A stretch of DNA of 64,000 bases, taken from contig CAKQRZ010000003.1 of the NCBI GenBank assembly GCA_934271715.1, forward strand, positions 1-64,000, in the 5' to 3' direction. Both the position numbers and the translations under genes were made by a program. This document shows positions 53,733-62,338 of this stretch, in pieces. The DNA is from an uncultured Alphaproteobacteria bacterium (lineage in GTDB: Bacteria > Pseudomonadota > Alphaproteobacteria > RF32 > CAG-239). Each line of letters begins with the position of its first letter. The first letter of the stretch is position 1. The notes beneath the pieces were generated by a model. The model was not told the origin of the DNA. It saw nothing but the letters and a program-made list of their open reading frames with translations, and did not search any database.

Positions 53733-56183
53733 ATGTTTATCAGCAGAAAAAGAATCGGCAAAATCGCCTTGTCGGCGTTGGCCTTTGTACTCTCTGCCGT
53801 GGGAACAGCCAGCGCCTCGGAATTAGATTTAATCATTCCGTCATTGTCTAAGGCTACCTACAGCATTTTTGATTTGGAAATTTCCGGAAACGGCTTATTG
53901 CTCAGCGGCATGGCTGTTTGCGTTTTGGGTATGGCTTTCGGTTTGTTGGAATTCTTCCGCATTAAAAAAATGCCGGCTCATGAGGCTATGCTTAAAGTTT
54001 CGGAAACAATTTATGCAACTTGCACTACCTATATGAAACAGCAGGCAAAATTATTGCTGGTGCTTGAAGTTTTCATCGGCGCCTGCATTGTTTATTACTT
54101 TGCTATTTTGAACGGCACCCCGCTTTTGAAAGTTTTGAACATTCTGCTATGGTCAATTCTGGGTATTCTGGGTTCGTTCAGCGTGGCTTGGTTCGGCATG
54201 CGCATCAACACCTACGCCAACTCCCGCACCTCTTTTGCCTCTCTGCAAGGCAAAGCTTATCCGGTTATGAACCTGCCGCTGCGCTCCGGCATGTCTATCG
54301 GCGTGCTGCTGATTTGCGTTGAGCTGATTATGATGATGTTCATTCTGGTATTTATTCCGCGCGACACCGCCGGTGCTTGTTTTATCGGCTTTGCTATCGG
54401 TGAATCTCTGGGTGCTTCTGCTTTGCGTATTTGCGGCGGTATCTTTACCAAAATCGCAGATATCGGCGCAGATTTGATGAAAATTATTTTCAAAATTGAT
54501 GAAGACGATGCCCGCAACCCTGGCGTGATTGCCGATTGCACCGGTGACAATGCCGGAGACTCTTGCGGTCCGACTGCAGATGGTTTTGAAACATACGGCG
54601 TGACCGGCGTGGCTTTAATCAGCTTTATCGTATTGGCTGCCGGTATGACTATTTCGGCTGACGGAGCAATCTCGGCACATCTGCACGCACCAGAATTGCA
54701 AGCACGCCTTATTACTTGGATTTTTGCTATGCGCGTTCTGATGATTATCACTTCCGTAGTTTCTTATGCCCTGAACGGCTTGATTGCTAAAAAAATCTAC
54801 GGCGATAAAAAATCATTTGACTTTGAAGCTCCGTTAACAAGCTTGATTTGGCTGACTTCAATCATTTCTATTTTAGTAACTTTCGGCGTTTCTTATTTGA
54901 TGCTGCCGGTAGACAGCTTCGGCAGCCACATTTGGTGGGAAATGTCTGTAATTATCAGCTGCGGAACTTTAGCCGCCGCCATTATTCCGGAATTTACAAA
55001 GATTTTCACATCTTCTAAATCTCAGCATGTTCAAGAAGTTGTAAACGCCAGCCGCGAAGCCGGTGCTTCTCTGAACATTATCTCCGGTATTGTCGCCGGT
55101 AATTTCTCCGGTTTTTGGCAGGGTGTGGTTATGGCCGGTTTAATGGCTGTTGCATACATCACTTCTTTAGGCGATTTATCACAAATCATGATTTATCCGA
55201 CAGTTTTCGCCTTTGGCTTGGTGGCATTCGGTATGCTCGGCATGGGTCCGGTTACGATTGCCGTAGACAGCTATGGTCCGGTTACAGATAATGCTCAGTC
55301 TGTGTTTGAACTTTCGCAAATTGAAGACATTAAAGGCATAAAAAAAGAAATCAAAAACGACTATGGTTTTGAACCTGATTTTGAACTTGGAAAACATTTG
55401 CTTGAAGCTAACGATTCCGCCGGAAACACCTTTAAGGCAACTTCTAAACCGGTGTTAATCGGTACAGCCGTTATCGGTGCGACAACAATGATTTTCTCTA
55501 TCATTTTGTTGCTGAACCTGCAGTTAAACCTGCTCGACGCACGCGTTCTGCTTGGTCTGATTTTGGGCGGAGCAGTAATTTACTGGTTCTCCGGCGCTTC
55601 TATTCAGGCGGTTTCTACAGGTGCTTATCGTGCTGTTAACTACATTAAAGAGCATATTAAACTGGATACAAAAAAAGCAGCTTCGGTTGAAGACTCCAAA
55701 ACCGTGGTTAAAATCTGCACCCAATATGCGCAAAAAGGTATGTTTAACATTTTTATTGTTATCTTCTCTTTTGCTATCGCCTTTGCGTTTTTCAGCCCTG
55801 AATTGTTTGCCAGTTATCTGATTTCTATTGCCATTTTTGGCTTGTATCAGGCTTTATACATGGCTAACGCCGGCGGCGCTTGGGATAATGCTAAAAAGGT
55901 TGTAGAAGTAGACCTAAATGAAAAAGGCACAGAACTGCACGCTGCTTCGGTTGTCGGCGATACTGTAGGCGACCCGTATAAAGATACGGCCTCTGTTGCT
56001 CTAAACCCGATTATTAAGTTTACAACTTTATTCGGTTTGCTGGCGGCAGAAATGGCGGCAAAAGTTTCGGCCAAATCTGAATGTCTGGCAACCACTATCG
56101 GTGCGATATTCTTTGTAATCGGCATTATATTTGTATGGCGTTCTTTTTACAAAATGCGCATTGAAGCAAAAAAGATTGACTAA
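53733..56183 (+). CDS. hppA: Membrane-bound (ion-pumping) pyrophosphatase
   Basis: The 816-residue protein has about 16 hydrophobic helices. The signature region GGIFTKIADIGADLMKIIFK is followed by IDEDDARNPGVIADCTGDNAGD near residues 245-285, which supplies the Asp residues that bind Mg-pyrophosphate. A further acidic motif DSYGPVTDNAQS lies near 515. It hydrolyses pyrophosphate and pumps H+ or Na+ across the cytoplasmic membrane. The N-terminal extension of about 30 residues resembles a signal peptide (GKIALSALAFVLSAVGTASA). The ion and K+ dependence cannot be decided by eye. It may link to the phosphofructokinase at 46952 through pyrophosphate economy. Confidence 0.93.
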   Translation: MFISRKRIGKIALSALAFVLSAVGTASASELDLIIPSLSKATYSIFDLEISGNGLLLSGMAVCVLGMAFGLLEFFRIKKMPAHEAMLKVSETIYATCTTYMKQQAKLLLVLEVFIGACIVYYFAILNGTPLLKVLNILLWSILGILGSFSVAWFGMRINTYANSRTSFASLQGKAYPVMNLPLRSGMSIGVLLICVELIMMMFILVFIPRDTAGACFIGFAIGESLGASALRICGGIFTKIADIGADLMKIIFKIDEDDARNPGVIADCTGDNAGDSCGPTADGFETYGVTGVALISFIVLAAGMTISADGAISAHLHAPELQARLITWIFAMRVLMIITSVVSYALNGLIAKKIYGDKKSFDFEAPLTSLIWLTSIISILVTFGVSYLMLPVDSFGSHIWWEMSVIISCGTLAAAIIPEFTKIFTSSKSQHVQEVVNASREAGASLNIISGIVAGNFSGFWQGVVMAGLMAVAYITSLGDLSQIMIYPTVFAFGLVAFGMLGMGPVTIAVDSYGPVTDNAQSVFELSQIEDIKGIKKEIKNDYGFEPDFELGKHLLEANDSAGNTFKATSKPVLIGTAVIGATTMIFSIILLLNLQLNLLDARVLLGLILGGAVIYWFSGASIQAVSTGAYRAVNYIKEHIKLDTKKAASVEDSKTVVKICTQYAQKGMFNIFIVIFSFAIAFAFFSPELFASYLISIAIFGLYQALYMANAGGAWDNAKKVVEVDLNEKGTELHAASVVGDTVGDPYKDTASVALNPIIKFTTLFGLLAAEMAAKVSAKSECLATTIGAIFFVIGIIFVWRSFYKMRIEAKKID

Positions 56184-56205
56184 TTCAATTTAGTTTGCTA
56201 GAACG

Positions 56206-56236
56206 ACGGCGATATTAAATTATCGCCGTTTTTTTT
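56206..56236 (+). terminator. hppA terminator
   Basis: ACGGCGATA pairs with TATCGCCGT and is followed by a long T-run. Confidence 0.85.
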
Positions 56237-56258
56237 GTTTTTATTCATGGAGTTTTAA

Positions 56259-56882
56259 ATGGAATCTTTAACCGCTTTTTTAAGCACTTATAACACTACT
56301 CAATTTATTAGTGCGTTTGTAGTTTTATTTGCTATTATTGATATAATCGGCGTTTTGCCGGTTGTTTTGAATTTGCTGCAAGACGGACGTACAATTCATG
56401 CAGGACGCGCCTCAATTATATCGCTGATTTTATTTATTGGCTTTATGTATATGGGAAACGCCTTTTTACAACTGTTCAGCTTAGATATTTCATCATTTGC
56501 TATTGCCGGCTCAATTATCATTTTCTTTATATCAATGGAGATGATTTTGGACGTGCATATTTTTCATGAAAATAAATATTCAGCAAACGATGCAACGTTT
56601 ACTCCGATTGTCTTTCCGTTAATCGCAGGCGCCGGTTCATTTACAACTATTTTAGCCATTCGCTCACAATACGCCGACTTAAATATTATCCTCGCTATTA
56701 TATTAAATATTATAGTTGTTTATTTGGGTTTGAAATTAGCGCCAAAACTAGAGAAAATGCTTTCTCCAGGCATTATCTGCATCTTTCAAAAGGCTTTTGG
56801 TATCATATTGATGTCTATTGCCGTAAAATTGTTCACATCCAATCTGACAATTTTAGTCGAAGGAATATCCGCAGCTCAATAA
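56259..56882 (+). CDS. MarC family (UPF0056) membrane protein
   Basis: The 207-residue protein has six hydrophobic helices and MarC features (FVVLFAIIDIIGVLPVVLNL; FTPIVFPLIAGAGSFTTILA with the conserved P-x-x-AGPG/S-like turn; FQKAFGIILMSIAVKLF). MarC proteins are inner-membrane proteins of unclear function, once linked to multiple antibiotic resistance. It follows hppA in the same direction but has its own terminator. Confidence 0.85.
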   Translation: MESLTAFLSTYNTTQFISAFVVLFAIIDIIGVLPVVLNLLQDGRTIHAGRASIISLILFIGFMYMGNAFLQLFSLDISSFAIAGSIIIFFISMEMILDVHIFHENKYSANDATFTPIVFPLIAGAGSFTTILAIRSQYADLNIILAIILNIIVVYLGLKLAPKLEKMLSPGIICIFQKAFGIILMSIAVKLFTSNLTILVEGISAAQ

Positions 56883-56902
56883 AAATTTTCAGCATTTTCA
56901 AC

Positions 56903-56935
56903 CGCCTTATTTATTTAAATAAGGCGATTTTTTTT
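56903..56935. terminator. Terminator between marC and the pilin-like gene
   Basis: CGCCTTATTT pairs with AAATAAGGCG and is followed by a T8 run on the plus strand. Confidence 0.8.
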
Positions 56936-56965
56936 ACATATTGAAAAATATGTCATATATGCTGT

Positions 56966-57697
56966 CTATAATCTTAAAAGAATCTCGCAATACTCATTTT
57001 TTTTATCACATGAATTACAAAGCTGTGAAATATCACTTATAGATAAATCTCGCAAACATTTATCATTTGCAGAACAATATGAAGTTCCCTTAAATTCGAA
57101 GCGGGCTGATTTTTTTTCAAATATTAAAGAAATTAAAACCTCGCTGAGAGGCTTGGCAATATTTGAAAACATATTTACACAATATTCCGAGGAAAAACCT
57201 TCAGATATCTGTCCGCTGTCTGTCGTTGTCTGGCCTCCGATCCGTGTCTCTATCTGAACAAAATTTCCATTAGGATGAAGCAATAAAAAAATATAATTAT
57301 TATAGGTATCCTGAAAACCCGATAATGTTTGGTCAGATGCAAGAGCCGGAAATTCTATTTTTTTCCAACTTTCCGGAACAAGGTTCAATCCAGAGACATA
57401 ATCGGCAAGAGGAATCCAGCCATTTGTCAATTTAATTCTTCGCAAATCATCTAAATTCTCGATAAGTCCGTAAATCATATAATTAAAATCTTCGGCAGCT
57501 CTGTTAATTTTCCACTTTTCCATCGCTTTGGAATATCCGGCAATGCCGCCGACTGTTAAAACTCCGACAATCGCCAATACGCCGAGCATTTCTATCATTG
57601 ACCGACCGACTGAACAAGCGTCATTGCGAGCAAAGCGAAGCAATCCATACTCCTCGCCCCTGCTCTTTTCTTTGAAAAATTCTATACTCTTAAACAT
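56966..57697 (-). CDS. Type IV pilin-like (pseudopilin) protein
   Basis: The 243-residue protein has a prepilin leader ending SVG, then RSMIEMLGVLAIVGVLTVGG, with Gly at -1 and Glu at +5 for prepilin peptidase. The mature N-terminal helix carries on through AGYSKAMEK. The C-terminal globular part contains paired cysteines (YCSANDKC, CNSCDKKNEYC). The leader is unusually long (about 31 residues) and includes GLLRFARNDA, the translation of a palindromic intergenic repeat at 57623-57644. Strong AAGGAGG precedes the start. Its role is probably in a type IV pilus or type II secretion-like filament. Confidence 0.8.
   Translation of the reverse strand: MFKSIEFFKEKSRGEEYGLLRFARNDACSVGRSMIEMLGVLAIVGVLTVGGIAGYSKAMEKWKINRAAEDFNYMIYGLIENLDDLRRIKLTNGWIPLADYVSGLNLVPESWKKIEFPALASDQTLSGFQDTYNNYIFLLLHPNGNFVQIETRIGGQTTTDSGQISEGFSSEYCVNMFSNIAKPLSEVLISLIFEKKSARFEFKGTSYCSANDKCLRDLSISDISQLCNSCDKKNEYCEILLRL
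57623..57644. repeat. Palindromic repeat inside the prepilin leader codons
   Basis: ATTGC...GCAAT forms an imperfect palindrome of 22 bp whose translation gives the GLLRFARND string often seen where REP-like elements are read as protein. Other copies are not visible in this window. Confidence 0.5.
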
Positions 57698-57713
57698 CTT
57701 ATTCCTCCTTAAT

Positions 57714-57734
57714 TGTGTAAAAAAAACGACCGTT
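57714..57734 (-). promoter_or_regulatory. Shared leader element, copy before the 57697 gene
   Basis: On the minus strand this reads AACGGTCG-T8-ACACA, directly before the ribosome-binding site of the pilin-like gene. An identical 21-bp copy lies at 57869-57889 in front of the divergent pilin locus. Confidence 0.6.
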
Positions 57735-57868
57735 ATTTTTACACACTCAGAATAAGACGCTGATAATTCTTACAAAACCACAAAAAACATCGCAAATATA
57801 AAAAGTTATTGCAAATTCCAACAACCTTTGCTAGACTATAAAAAACAGCCTAAAAACTGTCCATTTTA

Positions 57869-57889
57869 AACGGTCGTTTTTTTTACACA
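57869..57889 (+). promoter_or_regulatory. Shared leader element, copy before the 57989 locus
   Basis: AACGGTCG-T8-ACACA lies 100 bp before the ATG at 57989, in the same orientation relative to its gene as the copy at 57714-57734. The interval between the two copies is AT-rich and must hold both promoters. Confidence 0.6.
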
Positions 57890-57988
57890 CTTCCGCCTCT
57901 TCCAACGCTTTGATTTTTCCGGTTGACTTATGGCGTGAGGCTGTTATAAAATTAGAGTGTAAACAACATAATTTTAGAGGAAAGAAAG

Positions 57989-59147
57989 ATGAAAAATAAG
58001 CTATTCAAAGGTCTCTCTCTCTCTCTCTGCAAATCCTGAACATCTGATTATAGGCGCTTTTTCTGCCGTTCAGCACGTTTTTGCAGGGTTTGGCAGAAAA
58101 AATGATACTTTCGGTAATAACAAGCACAGAAGCAATATAACTAGCGGCACGTTCACGCGCTTTTCCGCCTCCACTTGCAACGTCATTCTTCGCCGGTACT
58201 CCCTACAGGAAGTGCCATGGCGGAGAATCCATAACGCCATTGCTAAAGCAATGTCAATATGCGTTGCCTATGGCAACAAAGTCATGGATACTCGTCTGCC
58301 ACAGCCTGCGGGGTGTGGCGACAAGTATGACGTTTCGGGTTGGTGCTGGAGACACGGGTTTAGTTCCTTTTGTACATTCTTTAAATACCCCTCACCCGAC
58401 GCCAAGGCGTCACCCTCTCCCGCACGGGGCGATGGATTGCACCGCCCTTGGTGCCACAAGATACTAGGCACAGACTGTGCGTCACGGCCTAGAATGACTG
58501 GTGGCAGAGGCGCAAACCCGCTAGGAAGAAGCATGATTGAAATGCTCGGTGTTCTGGCTATTATCGCTGTTCTGAGTGTCGGCGGCATTGCCGGATATTC
58601 CAAGGCTATGGAAAAATATAAAGTAAACAAGGCGCTGGAAGAATATAGCTTTTTAATATACGGATTATTGGAACACATGCGCGACATTCAAAATCTGACG
58701 CAAGAAAACAGATCTAAGGCCATTGGCTTAGTAACTTAGGTCAAAGCCGCAAATTTAATACCGCAGACTTGGACCTCAGAAGTAAAAGGAACGATTGTTG
58801 ACGCTTCGCTGCAAGACCCGTACGGAAACGATATAAACTTATATTCACGCTCCGGTTTGCTGGTTATGGATATGTATTTAGGCGGCTATTCACAAAATGA
58901 TGACGGAGGATATTTTTCTGCAACTTTTCCCTCTAAATTATGCTCTGAATTATATAGAAATCTTGCCCAGCCGCTGCACAGCGCTTTAACTTCGGTTTTT
59001 TTAACCGGCGGAATTGTGAGATACGGCGATGCGGTTTGCGACGGCAAGACCAAGAAATGCGTAAGAGATATAACGCTGGCAGAAATAGATTCAGCCTGCA
59101 AATACTGCAAAGGCACTTTTGCCTGCGGGCTGATTTTGCAGTTTTAG
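57989..59147 (+). pseudogene. Type IV pilin-like gene with a (CT)8 tract and an amber stop
   Basis: The ATG at 57989 follows GAGGAAAGAAAG. As printed it encodes only 16 residues because the (CT)8 tract (58013-58028) puts it out of frame. One extra CT, or two fewer, opens a frame through the leader to the pilin signature LGRSMIEMLGVLAIIAVLSV (Gly -1, Glu +5). The frame continues to a TAG at 58737-58739. In the same frame after TAG the sequence resumes (VKAANLIPQTWTSEVKGTIV...) to a stop at 59147, with a C-terminal Cys cluster CKYCKGTFACGLILQF like that of the divergent gene. The leader codons include palindromic repeats around 58180-58500. So this is a full pilin locus with two lesions, or a slippage switch plus one nonsense mutation. 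Confidence 0.75.
58012..58028 (+). repeat. Dinucleotide (TC/CT)8 tract
   Basis: Eight CT units lie nine codons after the ATG at 57989. Unit number decides whether that ATG reads into the pilin frame. Confidence 0.85.
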
Positions 59148-59165
59148 AAATTGGCACACTAAAAA

Positions 59166-59201
59166 AACACCCGAACCGGATTGGCGGCAAGGGTGTTTTC
59201 T
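59166..59201. terminator. Terminator of the transketolase operon
   Basis: AACACCC pairs with GGGTGTT. On the minus strand it is followed by a T-run and lies after the tkt stop codon. Confidence 0.7.
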
Positions 59202-59218
59202 CTAAATGAGGCGAATGC

Positions 59219-61183
59219 TTAAATCAGTTCTCTTACTTTTTTTACCACATTTTCAACGGTTATGCCAAAGTGTTTATAAACTTCATCGCCTTTTCCGGAA
59301 GCGCCGAAACTGTTAAGTCCTATAACATTTTCGCTTTTGCCGGTATAGCGTTCCCAGCCATAAACAGCGGCGGCTTCAACGGCGACTCTCGGCGCACTGC
59401 CCAATACTGAACGCTTATAGTCTTCCGGCTGCTGGTCAAACAGTTCACAGCATGGCATAGAAACAACGTTTACAGCGATACCGCTTTCATTAAGTTGTTT
59501 TTGTGCAGCTACAGCTAAAGAAACTTCCGTTCCGGTGGCGATAATCGTGGCTTGCGGTTCGCGCTGCGCTTTAGAAATAACATAGCCGCCGCGCTTGCTC
59601 AAATTTTCAGCCGAATCCGTACGCAAAGTCGGCACGCTTTGGCGGGAAAGCGCCAGAATGCTCGGCGTTTTTTCGCTCTCCAAGGCAATCTCCCAAGCTT
59701 CGGCGGTTTCAACTACATCGCACGGGCGGAAAGTATAAATGTTCGGCATCGCGCGGTAAGAAGCCAGATGTTCAATCGGCTGATGAGTCGGTCCGTCTTC
59801 GCCCACGCCGATAGAATCATGCGTCAGCACATAAACCACGCGCAGCCCCATCAGCGCCGCCAAGCGCATAGACGGGCGCATATAGTCTGAGAACACAAAG
59901 AATGTTCCGCCGTAAGGAATAACACCGCCGTGCAGAGCCATACCGTTCATAATCGCTCCCATAGCGTGTTCGCGGATGCCGTACATAACATTATTGCCGT
60001 TATAGTCTGCAGCGGTAATGTTTTTCATACCCTCAACAAAAGTCAAGTTTGACGCAGCTAAATCAGCAGAACCGCCAATAACCTGCGGAATGCGTCCCAT
60101 AATGTTTTCTAAGCAAAGCTGCGAAGCCTTGCGGGTGGCAACAGCGGTTTGCTCTTTAATGGTTTTCTTTTTCAGCTCATCTAAATCTTTGTTCCAGTTT
60201 GCAGGCAGCTTATCATTGATATAATCAATAAATTTTTGGTTGTTTTCGGCTTTTTTCTGCCATTCGGCATATTGAGCCGCCGAACGCTGTCCAGCCGCGC
60301 GCCAAGCCGCCATAATTTCGTTAGGAACTTCAAACGGAGCCGCCGTCCAGCCTAAATTCTGACGCATAGCTTCCAGCTCTTCCGCACCTAAAGGAGAACC
60401 ATGCACTTTAGAAGTCCCCTGCTTATGCGGAGCGCCGAATCCGATAGTTGTTTTGCAGGCAATCAAAGTCGGCTTGTCGGATTTCTGCGCCTGTTCAATA
60501 GCAGCGGCGATTTCTTCATGATTGCGCCCGTCAACGCTGATTGTGTTCCAGCCCACAGCTTTAAAACGCGCAATTTGATCGGTGCCGTTAGCTTTGTCAA
60601 CTGTGCCGTCAATAGTAATATTGTTATTGTCCCAAAAGACAATCAGCTTGTTCAGCTTCCACAAACCGGCGAGCGAAATCGCCTCTTCGGAAATACCTTC
60701 CATCAGGCAGCCGTCGCCGCACATTACATAAGTGTAGTGATTGCACAAATCATCGCCGAATTCTGCGTTAATACGGCGTTCCGCCAAGGCCATGCCGACG
60801 GCGGAGGAAATTCCCTGCCCCAAAGGTCCGGTGGTCATATCTATACCGGCTAAATGTCCGTATTCCGGATGTCCGGCGGTTTTAGAACCCAGCTGGCGGA
60901 AATTTTTGATATCGTCTAAAGTAATATCGTTATAGCCCAGTAAATAAAACAGCGAATACAACAGCATAGAACCGTGTCCTGCCGACAAAACAAAGCGGTC
61001 GCGGTCAAACCAGCGCGGAGCAGCCGGATTGATTTTGATATAGCGTCCGAATAACACGGCGGCGACATCGGCCATCCCCAGAGGCATTCCCGGGTGTCCG
61101 GATTTAGCTTTTTCAATGGCTTCAGCGCTCAAAAAGCGAATAGCGTTCGCCATTTGCTGTAATTTATGCTGTTCTGTATTCAT
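59219..61183 (-). CDS. tkt: Transketolase
   Basis: The 654-residue protein has transketolase motifs from end to end: HPGMPLGMADVAAVLFGRYI with the substrate His, MTTGPLGQGISSAVGMALAE, the thiamine-diphosphate motif CGDGCLMEGISEEAISLAGL...NKLIVFWDNNNITIDG, and GVGEDGPTHQPIEHLASYRA in the second domain. It transfers two-carbon units in the pentose phosphate pathway and needs thiamine diphosphate and Mg. It is the last gene of a minus-strand operon, 9 nt after the RNA methyltransferase gene, with AGGAG upstream. Confidence 0.97.
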   Translation of the reverse strand: MNTEQHKLQQMANAIRFLSAEAIEKAKSGHPGMPLGMADVAAVLFGRYIKINPAAPRWFDRDRFVLSAGHGSMLLYSLFYLLGYNDITLDDIKNFRQLGSKTAGHPEYGHLAGIDMTTGPLGQGISSAVGMALAERRINAEFGDDLCNHYTYVMCGDGCLMEGISEEAISLAGLWKLNKLIVFWDNNNITIDGTVDKANGTDQIARFKAVGWNTISVDGRNHEEIAAAIEQAQKSDKPTLIACKTTIGFGAPHKQGTSKVHGSPLGAEELEAMRQNLGWTAAPFEVPNEIMAAWRAAGQRSAAQYAEWQKKAENNQKFIDYINDKLPANWNKDLDELKKKTIKEQTAVATRKASQLCLENIMGRIPQVIGGSADLAASNLTFVEGMKNITAADYNGNNVMYGIREHAMGAIMNGMALHGGVIPYGGTFFVFSDYMRPSMRLAALMGLRVVYVLTHDSIGVGEDGPTHQPIEHLASYRAMPNIYTFRPCDVVETAEAWEIALESEKTPSILALSRQSVPTLRTDSAENLSKRGGYVISKAQREPQATIIATGTEVSLAVAAQKQLNESGIAVNVVSMPCCELFDQQPEDYKRSVLGSAPRVAVEAAAVYGWERYTGKSENVIGLNSFGASGKGDEVYKHFGITVENVVKKVRELI

Positions 61184-61192
61184 TTTTTTCTC

Positions 61193-62329
61193 CTATAATT
61201 TTTCAAATAAAGCAACCAATTCACTATGCGACGAGTACACAAATTGGTCAACGAGTGTTATCTCTATAATACGATATCCGCCGGAAATCAAGGTATTTGC
61301 GTCGTTTACAAACGTATGCGGATTGCATGACACGGCAATAACTTTTTGCGGCTTATCCTCGTCCGGCATAGCGGCCAGCTGCGCGGTCTGAGCGGCGGCT
61401 CCGGCGCGCGGAGGGTCAAAAACCACAATATCAAAACCTTTTAATTCGTTAGTGTCAAACGGATATTTAAACAAATTTTTGCGGCTGATTTTGATGTTTG
61501 GAATAGTGTTGTGATTGACCGATTTTTGAAAACCCGCCAGCAATTCGTCAGAAGAATCCACCGCCGTTATTTTGTTTTTAGGGTTGGCGGCCAGCGGATA
61601 AGAAAAAGTGCCGACGCCGCAGAATAAATCGGCAATATTACCCTGCGAATCGCCGATATATTTCAAAACCAGACTTATTAAAGCCTGCTCGCCGGCGTTG
61701 GACGCCTGCAAAAACGTTCCGGCTGGAATAAATACCTGATAGCCACCGATGCTTAAATACGGACGGCTTTTTTCAATCACGGTTTCCGGCTTGCCCTTGT
61801 CGGCTTGAACCGAAACGCGGGCAATATCTTCGGCGCCGCTGGCAAAATCGCACAAAGCCATACGGTGTTCCAGCCCCAAAGGCTCGTTTATTTCCAGCAG
61901 CATATCCACGCCGTTAACCGCCTCGGTCAGCCAAACATCGCCGCTGCCGATATTATAAGTGCGGAATTTTTTATTTTTAAGCTTTTCTGAGACTTTTATA
62001 TTGCAGAACTCGCTCAAAAACGCGCGCAGCTGCGGAATAACTTTGTTGATTTTGGCAGTCAGCAGCGGGCAGTTTTCTATATTTATAATTTCATGGCTTT
62101 TGCTTTCATTAAAGCCAAGCTGCAGATTTCCGCGGTTGTGCTTAAACGCCAATTCAGCGCGGCGGCGGGTTCCGTCGGCAATAAAAACAGCTTCGCCGGT
62201 TTTTATCCCGTCTTGATTTATCTGTTTTAGAACTCTTTCAAACTGTTCTGTTTTCAGTTTTTTATAATCGCTGAAATCTAAATTGCGGTAAGGGCAGCCG
62301 CCGCAGGTTTGCTGATAGGGACAAGTCAT
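61193..62329 (-). CDS. RNA (uracil-C5) methyltransferase, RumA/TrmA family
   Basis: The 378-residue protein starts with a cysteine cluster (CPYQQTCGGCPYRNL) typical of the iron-sulfur site of RumA-type enzymes. It then has SAM motif IADLFCGVGTFSYPLA near residue 240, the motif FDPPRAGAAAQT near 310 and catalytic VSCNPHTF near 338. It methylates uracil C5 in rRNA (RlmC/RlmD) or tRNA; the target cannot be chosen from sequence alone. It lacks an N-terminal TRAM domain, unlike RlmD of E. coli. It lies 9 nt after the diguanylate cyclase gene and 9 nt before tkt. Confidence 0.88.
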   Translation of the reverse strand: MTCPYQQTCGGCPYRNLDFSDYKKLKTEQFERVLKQINQDGIKTGEAVFIADGTRRRAELAFKHNRGNLQLGFNESKSHEIINIENCPLLTAKINKVIPQLRAFLSEFCNIKVSEKLKNKKFRTYNIGSGDVWLTEAVNGVDMLLEINEPLGLEHRMALCDFASGAEDIARVSVQADKGKPETVIEKSRPYLSIGGYQVFIPAGTFLQASNAGEQALISLVLKYIGDSQGNIADLFCGVGTFSYPLAANPKNKITAVDSSDELLAGFQKSVNHNTIPNIKISRKNLFKYPFDTNELKGFDIVVFDPPRAGAAAQTAQLAAMPDEDKPQKVIAVSCNPHTFVNDANTLISGGYRIIEITLVDQFVYSSHSELVALFEKL

Positions 62330-62338
62330 TTTCTTTCC

